Source: Gammaproteobacteria bacterium (lineage in GTDB: Bacteria > Pseudomonadota > Gammaproteobacteria > Pseudomonadales > Azotimanducaceae). From it: 64,000 nt of DNA. The notes beneath the pieces were generated by a model. That model worked only from the letters and a program-made list of their open reading frames with translations. It was not told where the DNA came from and ran no database searches. The position numbers and the translations under genes are program-made. The DNA lies in NCBI GenBank assembly GCA_026706935.1, contig JAPOXV010000028.1:1-64000 (forward strand), read 5' to 3'. This document shows, in pieces, positions 47,023-55,142 of this stretch; the first letter of the stretch is position 1; every line of letters begins with the position of its first letter.

Positions 47023-48218
47023 TCATCAATTACGGAAGCGACCACTCCTGAATCGATTAAGCGGTCCTGATCAATCCGCGAGTATCCGAGCTCGTCCATT
47101 AGTTTGCGGGAATGCTCGCCTAAGTGCGGGGCACCGCGCCGCATTTCTGCGGGTGTGCCTTCGAACCGTGCCGCGTTACGAGCTTGCCGCAGCTGTCCGG
47201 CATGATCGTGTTCTACTTCGACGACGACACCGGTAGCCTCAACTTGCGGGTGGTGGATCATTTCATGGCGTTTGAGGACAGGGGCACAAGGCACACCAGC
47301 CTCCTCTAAGGTTTCAAGCCATTCTTCAGCCGACCCAGTTCTGAGGACACTCTGGATCAGCTCCAGTCGTTCATTTGCGTAACGATCTCTTCCGGCTGGC
47401 GTTTTAAAACGGTCGTCGTCAAGCCATTCAGGTTTGTTAAACGCCACACATAGATTTCGCCATTGATCGTTCGTCATGACGCTTACGCTGATGTAGTCCG
47501 TTGATGTCTCATAGATCAAGTCGATGAACGTTGCCGCCGCTGCGACATCAACCTCTTTCCCAACAAATGTCTGGCTACCCATGTCGGACGACCACATAAA
47601 TGCCACGATCGAGTCGAGCATCGACAGCCGAACATGCTGTCCTTCACCCGTTCGTTCTCGAGCGAACAATGCTGATGTAACCGCTTGTGCCGCAGTAATA
47701 CCGGTCAGTTTGTCAGGCAAAATCGTTCGTATCAACCGCGGCCGCGCATCGTCGCTTCCTCCTTGGACAGATGCAAGGCCCGACAACGCTTGTATGATCG
47801 GATCGTATACGGGCTTATGAGCCCAAGGACCGCTTTCGCCCCATCCGCTCATCGAAAGATATATCAAAGTGGGATTAACGGTTCTTAGGTCTTCGTAGTC
47901 GATTCCTAGACGCTTCATAACACCTGGTCTAAAGTTCTGGACGAAAACGTCTGCGGTCTCCACAAGTCTCATTAGCAGCTTGCGCCCGTCTTGATGCTTT
48001 ACATCAATAGCGATTGAACGTTTGTTGCGATTGTTATTCACAAAGGCAGCAGAGAAGTGCCGTTGACCATAACCGGCGCGTCGCGCGTGGTCGCTGTTAA
48101 CGGGGGCTTCGACTTTGATGACGTCAGCGCCCTGGTCTGCGAGAATCATCGTACCGTAAGGTCCCGCGATCATCGTCGTGAAATCTACGACACGAATTCC
48201 GTCAAGTGGACCGGACAT
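47019..48218 (-). CDS. CaiB/BaiF family III CoA transferase (copy 2)
   Basis: 399-residue family III CoA transferase with LDGIRVVDFTTMIAGPYGTM, VIKVEAPVNSDHAR, the active-site Asp in HKPVYDPIIQALSGL and the C-terminal APHLGEHSRKLMDELGY. It differs clearly from copy 1 (29000-30199), so probably uses another acid. Divergent from an epoxide hydrolase gene across 253 bases. Confidence 0.88.
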   Translation of the reverse strand: MSGPLDGIRVVDFTTMIAGPYGTMILADQGADVIKVEAPVNSDHARRAGYGQRHFSAAFVNNNRNKRSIAIDVKHQDGRKLLMRLVETADVFVQNFRPGVMKRLGIDYEDLRTVNPTLIYLSMSGWGESGPWAHKPVYDPIIQALSGLASVQGGSDDARPRLIRTILPDKLTGITAAQAVTSALFARERTGEGQHVRLSMLDSIVAFMWSSDMGSQTFVGKEVDVAAAATFIDLIYETSTDYISVSVMTNDQWRNLCVAFNKPEWLDDDRFKTPAGRDRYANERLELIQSVLRTGSAEEWLETLEEAGVPCAPVLKRHEMIHHPQVEATGVVVEVEHDHAGQLRQARNAARFEGTPAEMRRGAPHLGEHSRKLMDELGYSRIDQDRLIDSGVVASVIDD

Positions 48219-48471
48219 GACTATTTCGAATGGGTCTGTATTTCAGTTAAGGAAAGGTAACACGACGCACATCGATGCGACAGCAATACGCGCCAATTTA
48301 TATCCGTCTCGTCGTATGACTTGGTTCCGCCAATCAAGATTGTTTCTGCCTCGACAATGAAGATTTCCGTACGTGCGAAGTTGACAACCTATCAAGCAGA
48401 TAATCTCTCCCGCCCGACGGCGGCGAACGATTACCAAACTCTCAGACCGACAAGGCTTAAAGGTAGAACTT

Positions 48472-49443
48472 ATGAGCGATATCACTGAACGCGACATTCA
48501 ATCGAATGGACTCAACATGCACATCGCAGAGGCGGGTGAAGGTCCACTCGTCGTGTTATGCCACGGATTCCCTGAGTCGTGGTATTCGTGGCGTCACCAA
48601 TTGCGCGCATTGTCGGACGCGGGATATCACGTCGTTGCGCCTGATCAGCGCGGTTATGGAGGTACGGACGCTCCACCTAATATCGACGACTATACGATTT
48701 TTCACCTTGTTGGCGATATCGTCGGCTTAGTAAGCGCGTTAGGTGAAACGCAAGCAGTTGTAGTCGGTCACGATTGGGGATCGCCCGTCGCATGGAACTG
48801 TGCGATGCTGCGGCCAGATGTCTTCCGTGCGGTCGCCTCACTTTCTGTCCCGATAGGTCCTCGTGGTTCTACGCCACCACTCGTCGCAATAAAAGAGCTC
48901 ATGGGCGATCGGTTCTTCTACCAACTCTATTTTCAAACGCCGGGTGTGGCGGAGCACGAGCTTCAGAACGACATACCAAAAACGATGCGCAAAATGTTGT
49001 TTGGCGCTTCAGGATCCGTCAATCGCAACAACATGTTTGAACGTTCTGGTGAAGCGCCTCCAGACAGCGCGTTTATGCTGGAGCGGATGCCTGACCCAGG
49101 CGACGATCTGCCCGACTGGCTAACTCAAGCGGATGTCGATTACTACGTCAGTCAGTTCGAGCAGGCTGGTTTTCGAGGCGGTCTAAATTGGTATCGAAAC
49201 ATCGACCGAAATTGGGAACTCTCCGGAAGTCTTCAAGGGAGAAAGATCGAACAGCCTGCTTTTTTCATGACCGGTACACGTGACGTAGTCCCGTACAGTG
49301 AGAACGCTAAGTCCGCAATGTTGGCGGTCTTACCGAATCTGAAAGATATCGTCGTATTACCTGACATAGGACATTGGACACAACAAGAAGCACCTGATGC
49401 CGTCAACGAAGGTCTAATCGGATTTCTGAACGGGCTGGGGTGA
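48472..49443 (+). CDS. Soluble-type epoxide hydrolase (alpha/beta hydrolase)
   Basis: 323 residues. Oxyanion motif LCHGFPESWYSWRHQL, nucleophile D101 in VVGHDWGSPVAW, and base His in PDIGHWTQQEAP fit soluble epoxide hydrolases. Haloalkane dehalogenases share the Asp but not HGFPESW. No signal peptide. The last 30 bases overlap the convergent symporter gene. Confidence 0.88.
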   Translation: MSDITERDIQSNGLNMHIAEAGEGPLVVLCHGFPESWYSWRHQLRALSDAGYHVVAPDQRGYGGTDAPPNIDDYTIFHLVGDIVGLVSALGETQAVVVGHDWGSPVAWNCAMLRPDVFRAVASLSVPIGPRGSTPPLVAIKELMGDRFFYQLYFQTPGVAEHELQNDIPKTMRKMLFGASGSVNRNNMFERSGEAPPDSAFMLERMPDPGDDLPDWLTQADVDYYVSQFEQAGFRGGLNWYRNIDRNWELSGSLQGRKIEQPAFFMTGTRDVVPYSENAKSAMLAVLPNLKDIVVLPDIGHWTQQEAPDAVNEGLIGFLNGLG

Positions 49444-50934
49444 TTCTCTTTCGGATTCGAGTTCGGACGACTCGTCCTTAGTTAAAAAGAACTCGGTGAC
49501 TTTGATCGTACTTACGCGTGGCGTCGTCCACGCCACAAGCAAGTACGCCACCATAGAGATCGACAATGCGGGTAGTACCTCGTGTAACGAGGCGCTTAAT
49601 CCAAGATTGCGCCAAAGAAGAATCGTCGCAATCCCGCACGCATAGGACGAGATCACGGCGGCGGCGTTGCCCTGAGCCCAATGGAGTCCGACCATAATCG
49701 CGGGTAAAAAGCAAACTGCATATAGACTGCCCGAGAGTATCGTAATCTCAACGATATCACCAAAGGGGTTTAGCGCAAACACGGCAGCGAATGCAGCGCA
49801 TGCGATGACACCAATGCGTGTGTAGAAAGTCTGGCGTGCCTCGCTCATCGGAACAACAACACCTATGACATCCCGCATGGTGACGGAGCCTGCAACTAGC
49901 AACACGCTGTCCATTGATGACATCGCTGCCGCTAAGATCGCGACGACAAGAAAATCTGCGATGAGCAACGGGAATATGTCTGGATCTTGAATAAGCAGCG
50001 GGACGATAAGATCGGTGTCCGCTATGTCGTCAATGAGGAAGTGCGCATATATCCCAAGTGGAAATAAACAAAACTGGATGATCAGCAAACCGCCAATCGC
50101 AAACCCGATTCCCCTCGAGACGCTCGCGGCGTCTCGCAAACCGTAAAAACGCGAAATCTGGCGCGGGTCGATCAACAGCTTCATTGACCCAGCGAGAGCA
50201 ATACCTAGAACGACCAATATTGGCGCGCCTGCGTTCCATGTAAAGAGATACTCTTTCTCAGGAAGCGTCATGAGATCGAACATGCGCCCTGGTCCGCCAA
50301 TATGCGTTGTTATGAAGCCAAACAGAACCATCGATCCCAACAGCATCAACACGCCCTGAATCACGTCCGTTCGCACGACAGAAACAAATCCACCCACTGA
50401 CGTGTAGACAAGAACAACCAGGAACATCAAGCCAACAGCTGCTTCGTACGGGATGCCGAGAAATACCTGGAACAAATTGCCAGCGCCTTTGAAAATGGCG
50501 ATGAGATATAGCATGCTTGCGAGCGCTATGATCACACCAGTCATCACTCGAACCGTCTGGCTTGAAAAACGAACGGCCAAAAACTCGGGTACCGTGACAG
50601 TATCCGTCATCGCTGTGAAACGACGCAGCTCCGGCGCAACCAGCCGCCACGAAAGAAATGTCGCGGCAACGATCAACAATGGAAATATCAACCATGGTGC
50701 CCCATAGGTGTAGCCTTTCCCGGCTAAACCAAGATAGCTATTCGTACTGGCGAACGTGGCGAAGAAGGACACGCCGATGATGACCCCACCCATATGACGA
50801 CCACCTACGAGATAGCCCCCAATCGTGCCACTGCGCTTGTATCCAAGCCTTGCGTGCCAAAGAAGGATAGCGCTGTAGCCAAGGAGTAACACCACTGCGA
50901 ACCAATGGTCCGTGAGGAAGGAACTAACGCTCAA
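49414..50934 (-). CDS. Sodium:solute symporter (SSS family)
   Basis: 506-residue inner-membrane transporter with about 13 helices. Family landmarks: YLVGGRHMGGVIIGVSFFAT near the N terminus, the VYTSVGGFVSVVRTDVIQG signature, and LAAAMSSMDSVLLVAGS. It takes up a small solute with Na+; members carry proline, pantothenate, sialic acid and others, and the substrate is not evident. TTG start. Divergent from a small membrane-protein gene; the diiron operon lies beyond. Confidence 0.88.
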   Translation of the reverse strand: MSVSSFLTDHWFAVVLLLGYSAILLWHARLGYKRSGTIGGYLVGGRHMGGVIIGVSFFATFASTNSYLGLAGKGYTYGAPWLIFPLLIVAATFLSWRLVAPELRRFTAMTDTVTVPEFLAVRFSSQTVRVMTGVIIALASMLYLIAIFKGAGNLFQVFLGIPYEAAVGLMFLVVLVYTSVGGFVSVVRTDVIQGVLMLLGSMVLFGFITTHIGGPGRMFDLMTLPEKEYLFTWNAGAPILVVLGIALAGSMKLLIDPRQISRFYGLRDAASVSRGIGFAIGGLLIIQFCLFPLGIYAHFLIDDIADTDLIVPLLIQDPDIFPLLIADFLVVAILAAAMSSMDSVLLVAGSVTMRDVIGVVVPMSEARQTFYTRIGVIACAAFAAVFALNPFGDIVEITILSGSLYAVCFLPAIMVGLHWAQGNAAAVISSYACGIATILLWRNLGLSASLHEVLPALSISMVAYLLVAWTTPRVSTIKVTEFFLTKDESSELESERESPQPVQKSD

Positions 50935-50990
50935 ACGTATGCTTTCTACAATTGCAGTAGCGCGTCACGAGGCAATTAGGGACGGATGCC

Positions 50991-51197
50991 TTGCGAGTCA
51001 TAATCTATTACGTTATACCTATCGTTGCAATAACCCTCGTGCTCATTCTTCTGTACGTGCGTAGTAGGAATCCACCAGTCAGCGGCGACGATAAGCCAGC
51101 GATAAGTACACCGGTGATGATTGTTGTGCTCGGAGTCGGCGGCGCTGTCGGCGTATTCGCGGTTGCCTATGCGCTTGATTTCTTAGGGTTTCTGTAG
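50991..51197 (+). CDS. Small two-helix membrane protein, unknown
   Basis: 68 residues with two membrane helices (about 3-22 and 42-62) joined by a short polar loop RSRNPPVSGDDKPAIS. TTG start after a weak ACGGA site. Family not recognised. It sits head to head with the symporter gene and converges, six bases apart, on the zinc-ribbon gene. Confidence 0.6.
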   Translation: MRVIIYYVIPIVAITLVLILLYVRSRNPPVSGDDKPAISTPVMIVVLGVGGAVGVFAVAYALDFLGFL

Positions 51198-51203
51198 GAA
51201 AAG

Positions 51204-51488
51204 CTAGTCCGGTCGGCCTTTGGCCGGATCGCCTTTCCGATTGACATACCGCATCGGATCGGACAAAGGATTTCGATTCATCGCTTGATCGACCATTTTG
51301 TCGTACTTCGGGTCTTGCCGCTCAACTTTCGATTGGCTCGATAACTTAACGTTTAGTTTTGAAACTATCGCTGTCGCTCGACCATCGCAACCATGCTCAC
51401 AACCAACAGTCGTCGGTTTATCGTCGATGTGTGCAAAGATCGTAGTGACTTTGCTACATTTTTTACAGCGGAATTCGTAGTACGGCAC
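51204..51488 (-). CDS. FmdB-type zinc-ribbon protein
   Basis: 94 residues. The head PYYEFRCKKCSKV with a second Cys pair (GCEHGC) is the FmdB/CxxC_CXXC_SSSS regulatory zinc ribbon. The tail is charged and unordered. Such proteins accompany several enzyme systems, and their exact role is not known. GTG start two bases after the previous stop, so it is the last gene of the five-gene diiron operon. Confidence 0.82.
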   Translation of the reverse strand: MPYYEFRCKKCSKVTTIFAHIDDKPTTVGCEHGCDGRATAIVSKLNVKLSSQSKVERQDPKYDKMVDQAMNRNPLSDPMRYVNRKGDPAKGRPD

Positions 51489-51490
51489 GA

Positions 51491-51883
51491 TTACCGGCCG
51501 CTTGCGCTTGCTCCATAGTCAACAAACGCCTGAACTGAACGCGAAATCCGTTCGAACTGCAACCTTGCAATCGAGTCCTTCGTCTGGATCACATCACGCT
51601 TTTCAGCATCTAAGCCCAAAAGACTCGGCGCACGACCGAGACGTCGCCGATACAGGTATGAATTCCATTCACGCGTAGACATCGCAATGAGAATGTCACC
51701 GTCTTTAATATCGTTAACGTCGGCTTCAGCGACACTGTTGACTTGGAAGTCCTGAAACACCACACGCCGGCCATGCTTTCCCGATTGGAAGCACACGGTT
51801 GCATCGGCACTGCCTAATGCACGAAATGCGGGATCTTTGTTCGCCTTTCTTCGTGCGCCCTGCATCCAGTCAAAAACTGCCAT
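51491..51883 (-). CDS. SCP2-like small protein B of the diiron operon
   Basis: 130 residues, no signal peptide. The layout fits an SCP2-type lipid-carrier fold: a helical head WMQGARRKANKDPAFRAL, strands VCFQSGKHGRRVVFQDFQV, then GDILIAMSTREWNSYLY, matching the usual 'D..i..s...W...l' pattern. It aligns over most of its length with the next gene upstream (51897-52328), so they are paralogues. The SCP2 assignment is pattern-based and not certain. Spaced 13 bases from that gene and two from the zinc ribbon. Confidence 0.55.
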   Translation of the reverse strand: MAVFDWMQGARRKANKDPAFRALGSADATVCFQSGKHGRRVVFQDFQVNSVAEADVNDIKDGDILIAMSTREWNSYLYRRRLGRAPSLLGLDAEKRDVIQTKDSIARLQFERISRSVQAFVDYGASASGR

Positions 51884-51896
51884 TACTAAACCCTAG

Positions 51897-52328
51897 CTAG
51901 AACGTAGTTTGAATTCGCGCAGAGCCGTCGAAAAAGAACTGCAAAGTTTGGTTGTAGCGAAAAAACAGATCCTCACGATACTGATCATTGTGGGTCGACG
52001 CCGACAATCCTTCGACTCGCCCCAAGTCAAGCGTATTTAGCGTGAAGTTGTCGGTCGCATGTCCATGCTCTTGAATGTTCTGTAACATGGTGCGCCAGTC
52101 CTTCGCGGCCATATGCAGGTAAAAATCACAATCGTCGAGCTGTGCTTTCGTGATCATTTCAGCTTGGCTACATTCGAATCCTTCAAACGTAAGTCGGAAT
52201 AACTCTCGCCCAACCTGCACACCGACGACACAATTGCATGTACCACTTCCCGCACCATGCATTGCGTCATCTTTGTTGTAAATATCACGTACGGCGTCGA
52301 ACCACGCCACGGAAGGGAATTTCGCCAT
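51897..52328 (-). CDS. SCP2-like small protein A of the diiron operon
   Basis: 143 residues, cytoplasmic. FPSVAWFDAVRDIYNKDDA is a typical head of SCP2-like proteins. VGRELFRLTFEGFE and DDCDFYLHMAAKDWRTMLQN match the strand and 'W' helix of that fold. The C-terminal part (FFRYNQTLQFFFDGSARI) is longer than in its paralogue at 51491. A sterol or lipid-carrier or substrate-presenting role is inferred only. It begins four bases after the stop of the ligand-less ferritin-like gene. Confidence 0.55.
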   Translation of the reverse strand: MAKFPSVAWFDAVRDIYNKDDAMHGAGSGTCNCVVGVQVGRELFRLTFEGFECSQAEMITKAQLDDCDFYLHMAAKDWRTMLQNIQEHGHATDNFTLNTLDLGRVEGLSASTHNDQYREDLFFRYNQTLQFFFDGSARIQTTF

Positions 52329-52332
52329 CGAT

Positions 52333-53433
52333 CTAGTTTTCGGCTGAGTGCCGTTGGTCTTTCTGAAAAACCTTGGGTAATTGCTCGATCGAAACTGGCA
52401 GTCTTAAGTACTGACACGCATCGAGTAGCTCTTGTACGTATTCGTCGAGCATCTCGTAAAACACCAGCATCCCTTCATTACGCGCTCCCGCGATACCTCC
52501 ACCGAAGACTATCGCCAATGCTTCACGTAGAACAGGATCGCGTAAATCTCGATTGAACATTCGGAAACCGATCGCTAATGTCGTAAGAATAGATCCTTGT
52601 TTATCCGGAGCGTGTGCCAACGCATACTTGATGTGTTCGACACCGTAGGTGATCAACCGAGCGAAATCTTGTGTGACACACTCGTAAATCTTTCGCTCTA
52701 CACCGTTGTAGGCGAAGCGGTTCAGATAACGAATCATCACCTGTGTGAACAACGCTCGAATCAATATAAGCCCCGTTACGGTTTCGGTCCAACCACCGCT
52801 ACTTTCGAGCAGCAACCGGCTAACTTGACAAGGACCTTCGTAGCCGAGACCACCACCGTTTACTAGCGCACGCTTGCGAAATGCTTCGTGCCTTCGGGTC
52901 GCGTCTAAAGTGGTCGTCGCGAGGAACTGCTTAACCTCGTGATAGCCATACGCCATTTGATGTTGCCAGCTTGTGATCACCTCTACATCGATGATCGCGT
53001 ACTGACAAATTTCCGTACAGACTTGACATATCGCGCGCTCGATGTCCTCCGGCAACGGGTGGATTGCCTTCCAATCAACATCGGTTGCCGGCGCCCAACG
53101 CCGTTGTATGGCTTCCTCGTATAGATCGGCCGCGCACGGCGCCCAAAGATCGACCTTGTCCTTTATCTGAATCGCGACAGGCGGTGTCCCGGTGACGCCA
53201 ATTGCACCGCGGGGATTTCGAGATCGGTCCGGCCAGTTCATGGGAATCTCCCCATAGAGACCGACGTTTAGGCTGCCAAGGGTTAGACCTTTATTTCCTG
53301 GTCTGACGCGAACACCCCATTCGCGCCACTGATTCATCCAATTGAGGCGTGGTTCGGGTACCTCTACCTCAAGTTCTTCTTTTGTGAGCGTCAGTGCCGG
53401 TCTGACGCGATCTGCGTCTTTCGCAGTTGCCAT
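52333..53433 (-). CDS. Ferritin-like paralogue lacking all diiron ligands
   Basis: 366 residues, aligned along its length with the upstream protein (53453-54523); shared blocks include NPRGAIG/RPRGAVP, LYEEA.QR.W..ATD, and FRKRALVNGGGL. Every metal ligand of the partner is changed: E130 and E132 to Q144 and A146, E164 to A178, H167 to R181, E214 to A227, E244 to F257, H247 to L260. It cannot hold the same diiron site. By analogy with the non-catalytic subunits of bacterial multicomponent monooxygenases or yeast Rnr4, it is probably a structural partner. The frame is intact and conserved around the site, so it is not a decaying pseudogene. Confidence 0.75.
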   Translation of the reverse strand: MATAKDADRVRPALTLTKEELEVEVPEPRLNWMNQWREWGVRVRPGNKGLTLGSLNVGLYGEIPMNWPDRSRNPRGAIGVTGTPPVAIQIKDKVDLWAPCAADLYEEAIQRRWAPATDVDWKAIHPLPEDIERAICQVCTEICQYAIIDVEVITSWQHQMAYGYHEVKQFLATTTLDATRRHEAFRKRALVNGGGLGYEGPCQVSRLLLESSGGWTETVTGLILIRALFTQVMIRYLNRFAYNGVERKIYECVTQDFARLITYGVEHIKYALAHAPDKQGSILTTLAIGFRMFNRDLRDPVLREALAIVFGGGIAGARNEGMLVFYEMLDEYVQELLDACQYLRLPVSIEQLPKVFQKDQRHSAEN

Positions 53434-53452
53434 TTCCTAAACCTTTGTGTGT

Positions 53453-54523
53453 CTAGTTGGCAACGTTCGCCATCATCTGACCGAGACGTGATCGTCCGTT
53501 CTTGAATCGATCACCGAATCCGGCGGATGTCACGCGCTTCTGGTATTCCTGAAGTTGACGCTTACGAATAGATACCAGCTTCCGGAAACCTTCGTCAAAG
53601 TACTTCCGGCCGCCACCAAGCATGATCGAGAGCGATTCCGAAGTCTGATTGAGCTGACCCGCTGGATTAGCGGCGTCTGTCAACATACCGGCTTCCGCTT
53701 CGTCAAGATACGACTCAATCTCTTCACGCCGTTCCGGGGCATTCGCCGCCATGTAGCGCATGTGCATCACGCCAAACGCCACGTGTCGGGCTTCATCTTG
53801 TGCACAAAGTCGGTAGATAGCTTTTTCTGCGTCGTTGTAAGCCATCAATTCGCCCATACGGAAAATCGTCAGTACCGCGCCTTCACCGGACAGATGCAAC
53901 CGCGAGGACATTTCAGTGAAATCTCGAGCTAAATCGATGCCACCCACGAAACCGGCAGTAGCGCCGGTCGCACGCATGAGCCCGCCGCCGTTGACAAGTG
54001 CGCGCTTTCGAAAAACATCCATATGCCGAGATTCGTCCATGACTTGCGCCATTAAGACATTTCGCGCTTCGTAAAAATCAGGCGATGTCTTTGAGACCCA
54101 CCTGCTTGGAACGTCGCCAGCAACGAATTCGACTTCCGTCAAAAAGGTTGCCATCTGACACTGAGCTTGTTCAACGTCGTCTGGAAGTGGTTCAATCGTG
54201 TCCCAAGGGATATCCGTTGCGGAACTCCACTGACGCTGGAGCGCCTCTTCATAGAGAAACGATGCGTTCTCAAGCCAGATCTCGCTTTTCGTTCGAACCG
54301 TGTAGTTGCCAATCGGCATGCTACCCGGGCGCGGCACGGCACCGCGCGGCCGTCCACTTAGGTTGCGACTTTCCTCCGGCGTATCCGCATAAAAACCAAC
54401 TTGAATGTCGGCGAGTGTTAAACCGTTTTTGCTTGGTTCGGCGTGTGTATTCCACTCACCTTGCTTTTCCATCCAACCCAAATCCAGCTCGAATTCAGCG
54501 CCGTTGTGTGTCTGTTGATCCAT
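53453..54523 (-). CDS. Ferritin-like diiron protein (catalytic subunit candidate)
   Basis: 356 residues, no signal peptide. A four-helix diiron site is readable: E130 or E132 (helix 1), E164 and H167 (DESRH, helix 2), E214 (SGEGAV, helix 3), E244 and H247 (DEARH, helix 4). The spacing is similar to acyl-ACP desaturases and other ferritin-like oxygenases and more compact than RNR R2. The N-terminal 85 residues are outside the bundle. The exact family is not recognised. Oxygenase, desaturase or N-oxygenase chemistry is possible. First gene of the operon, 19 bases before the ligand-less paralogue. Confidence 0.72.
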   Translation of the reverse strand: MDQQTHNGAEFELDLGWMEKQGEWNTHAEPSKNGLTLADIQVGFYADTPEESRNLSGRPRGAVPRPGSMPIGNYTVRTKSEIWLENASFLYEEALQRQWSSATDIPWDTIEPLPDDVEQAQCQMATFLTEVEFVAGDVPSRWVSKTSPDFYEARNVLMAQVMDESRHMDVFRKRALVNGGGLMRATGATAGFVGGIDLARDFTEMSSRLHLSGEGAVLTIFRMGELMAYNDAEKAIYRLCAQDEARHVAFGVMHMRYMAANAPERREEIESYLDEAEAGMLTDAANPAGQLNQTSESLSIMLGGGRKYFDEGFRKLVSIRKRQLQEYQKRVTSAGFGDRFKNGRSRLGQMMANVAN

Positions 54524-55142
54524 TTTGTACGTCGTACTTCCGGTAAAGTCCTAGCGACTCAATGCCGCTCTAAGTGCGTTCTGGTCCGGCTTAGCTGGCA
54601 AGTTGAGCGATACACCCCACCTACCTTTTTAGATCGTGGCAAGCCTCCGCAGATTTTAACGACAGAGCAACTGAGAATATCCAAAAATCCACCTCCAGAA
54701 TGCCGCATCCCCACCGAGAACGCGCTGGAAGTCGAACACCATCTGACTTGCGGCTATGACCGTTGTACTTGCGTTAAAACCGTAACGAGCGTGACCGTCC
54801 AACCAAGCCGGTCATCGAAGATCGTGTCGATAGCATGCCGGGCAAATCTCCCTTCGAACACGATCGAAATGAACCATCGGTCATCCTCGTAACGAACGTG
54901 CGGGTGACTAATGACGCAGATGTAACTCTCCTTCAATTCAGAATGGCCTAAGCCATCGTCTTCCAATTGCTGCTCGCGACGAGGTGCATCCTTGTTAATC
55001 CTTCCACATTAGTTTTCGTCAGTGGTACCAATCGTCTGCATCCTAAAATCGTTGACAGAAGTCAGCATCGACGGTGCAAAGAAATGTTCTGCGCTGAACT
55101 AGCGTAGAACAACGGCGGTGCGCCGACTCGTTAGGTTATTGG
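54524..55142. other. Divergent intergenic region between the diiron operon and the GAPDH operon
   Basis: 619 bases without a clear gene. A 70-codon minus-strand frame at 54754-54966 has a protein-like run (VRYEDDRWFISIVFEGRF), but no good ribosome site or recognised family, so it is not called. A TTGACA at 55052-55057 lacks a good -10. The inverted repeat at 55085-55111 is the main regulatory candidate. Confidence 0.4.
55085..55111. promoter_or_regulatory. Inverted repeat upstream of the GAPDH-like operon
   Basis: TGTTCTGCGC, seven bases, GCGTAGAACA: ten-base arms with one mismatch, ending 31 bases before the first start codon. It may be an operator for a sugar-phosphate-responsive regulator or a leader hairpin. 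The regulator is unknown. Confidence 0.4.

Noticed and set aside
51213-51227. CGGCC-TTT-GGCCG hairpin as a terminator for the small membrane gene
   Set aside because: Lies inside the zinc-ribbon coding sequence with only five firm pairs and no T run.
54754-54966. 70-codon minus-strand frame in the 619-base gap
   Set aside because: Partly protein-like composition but no ribosome site or known family; left uncalled.
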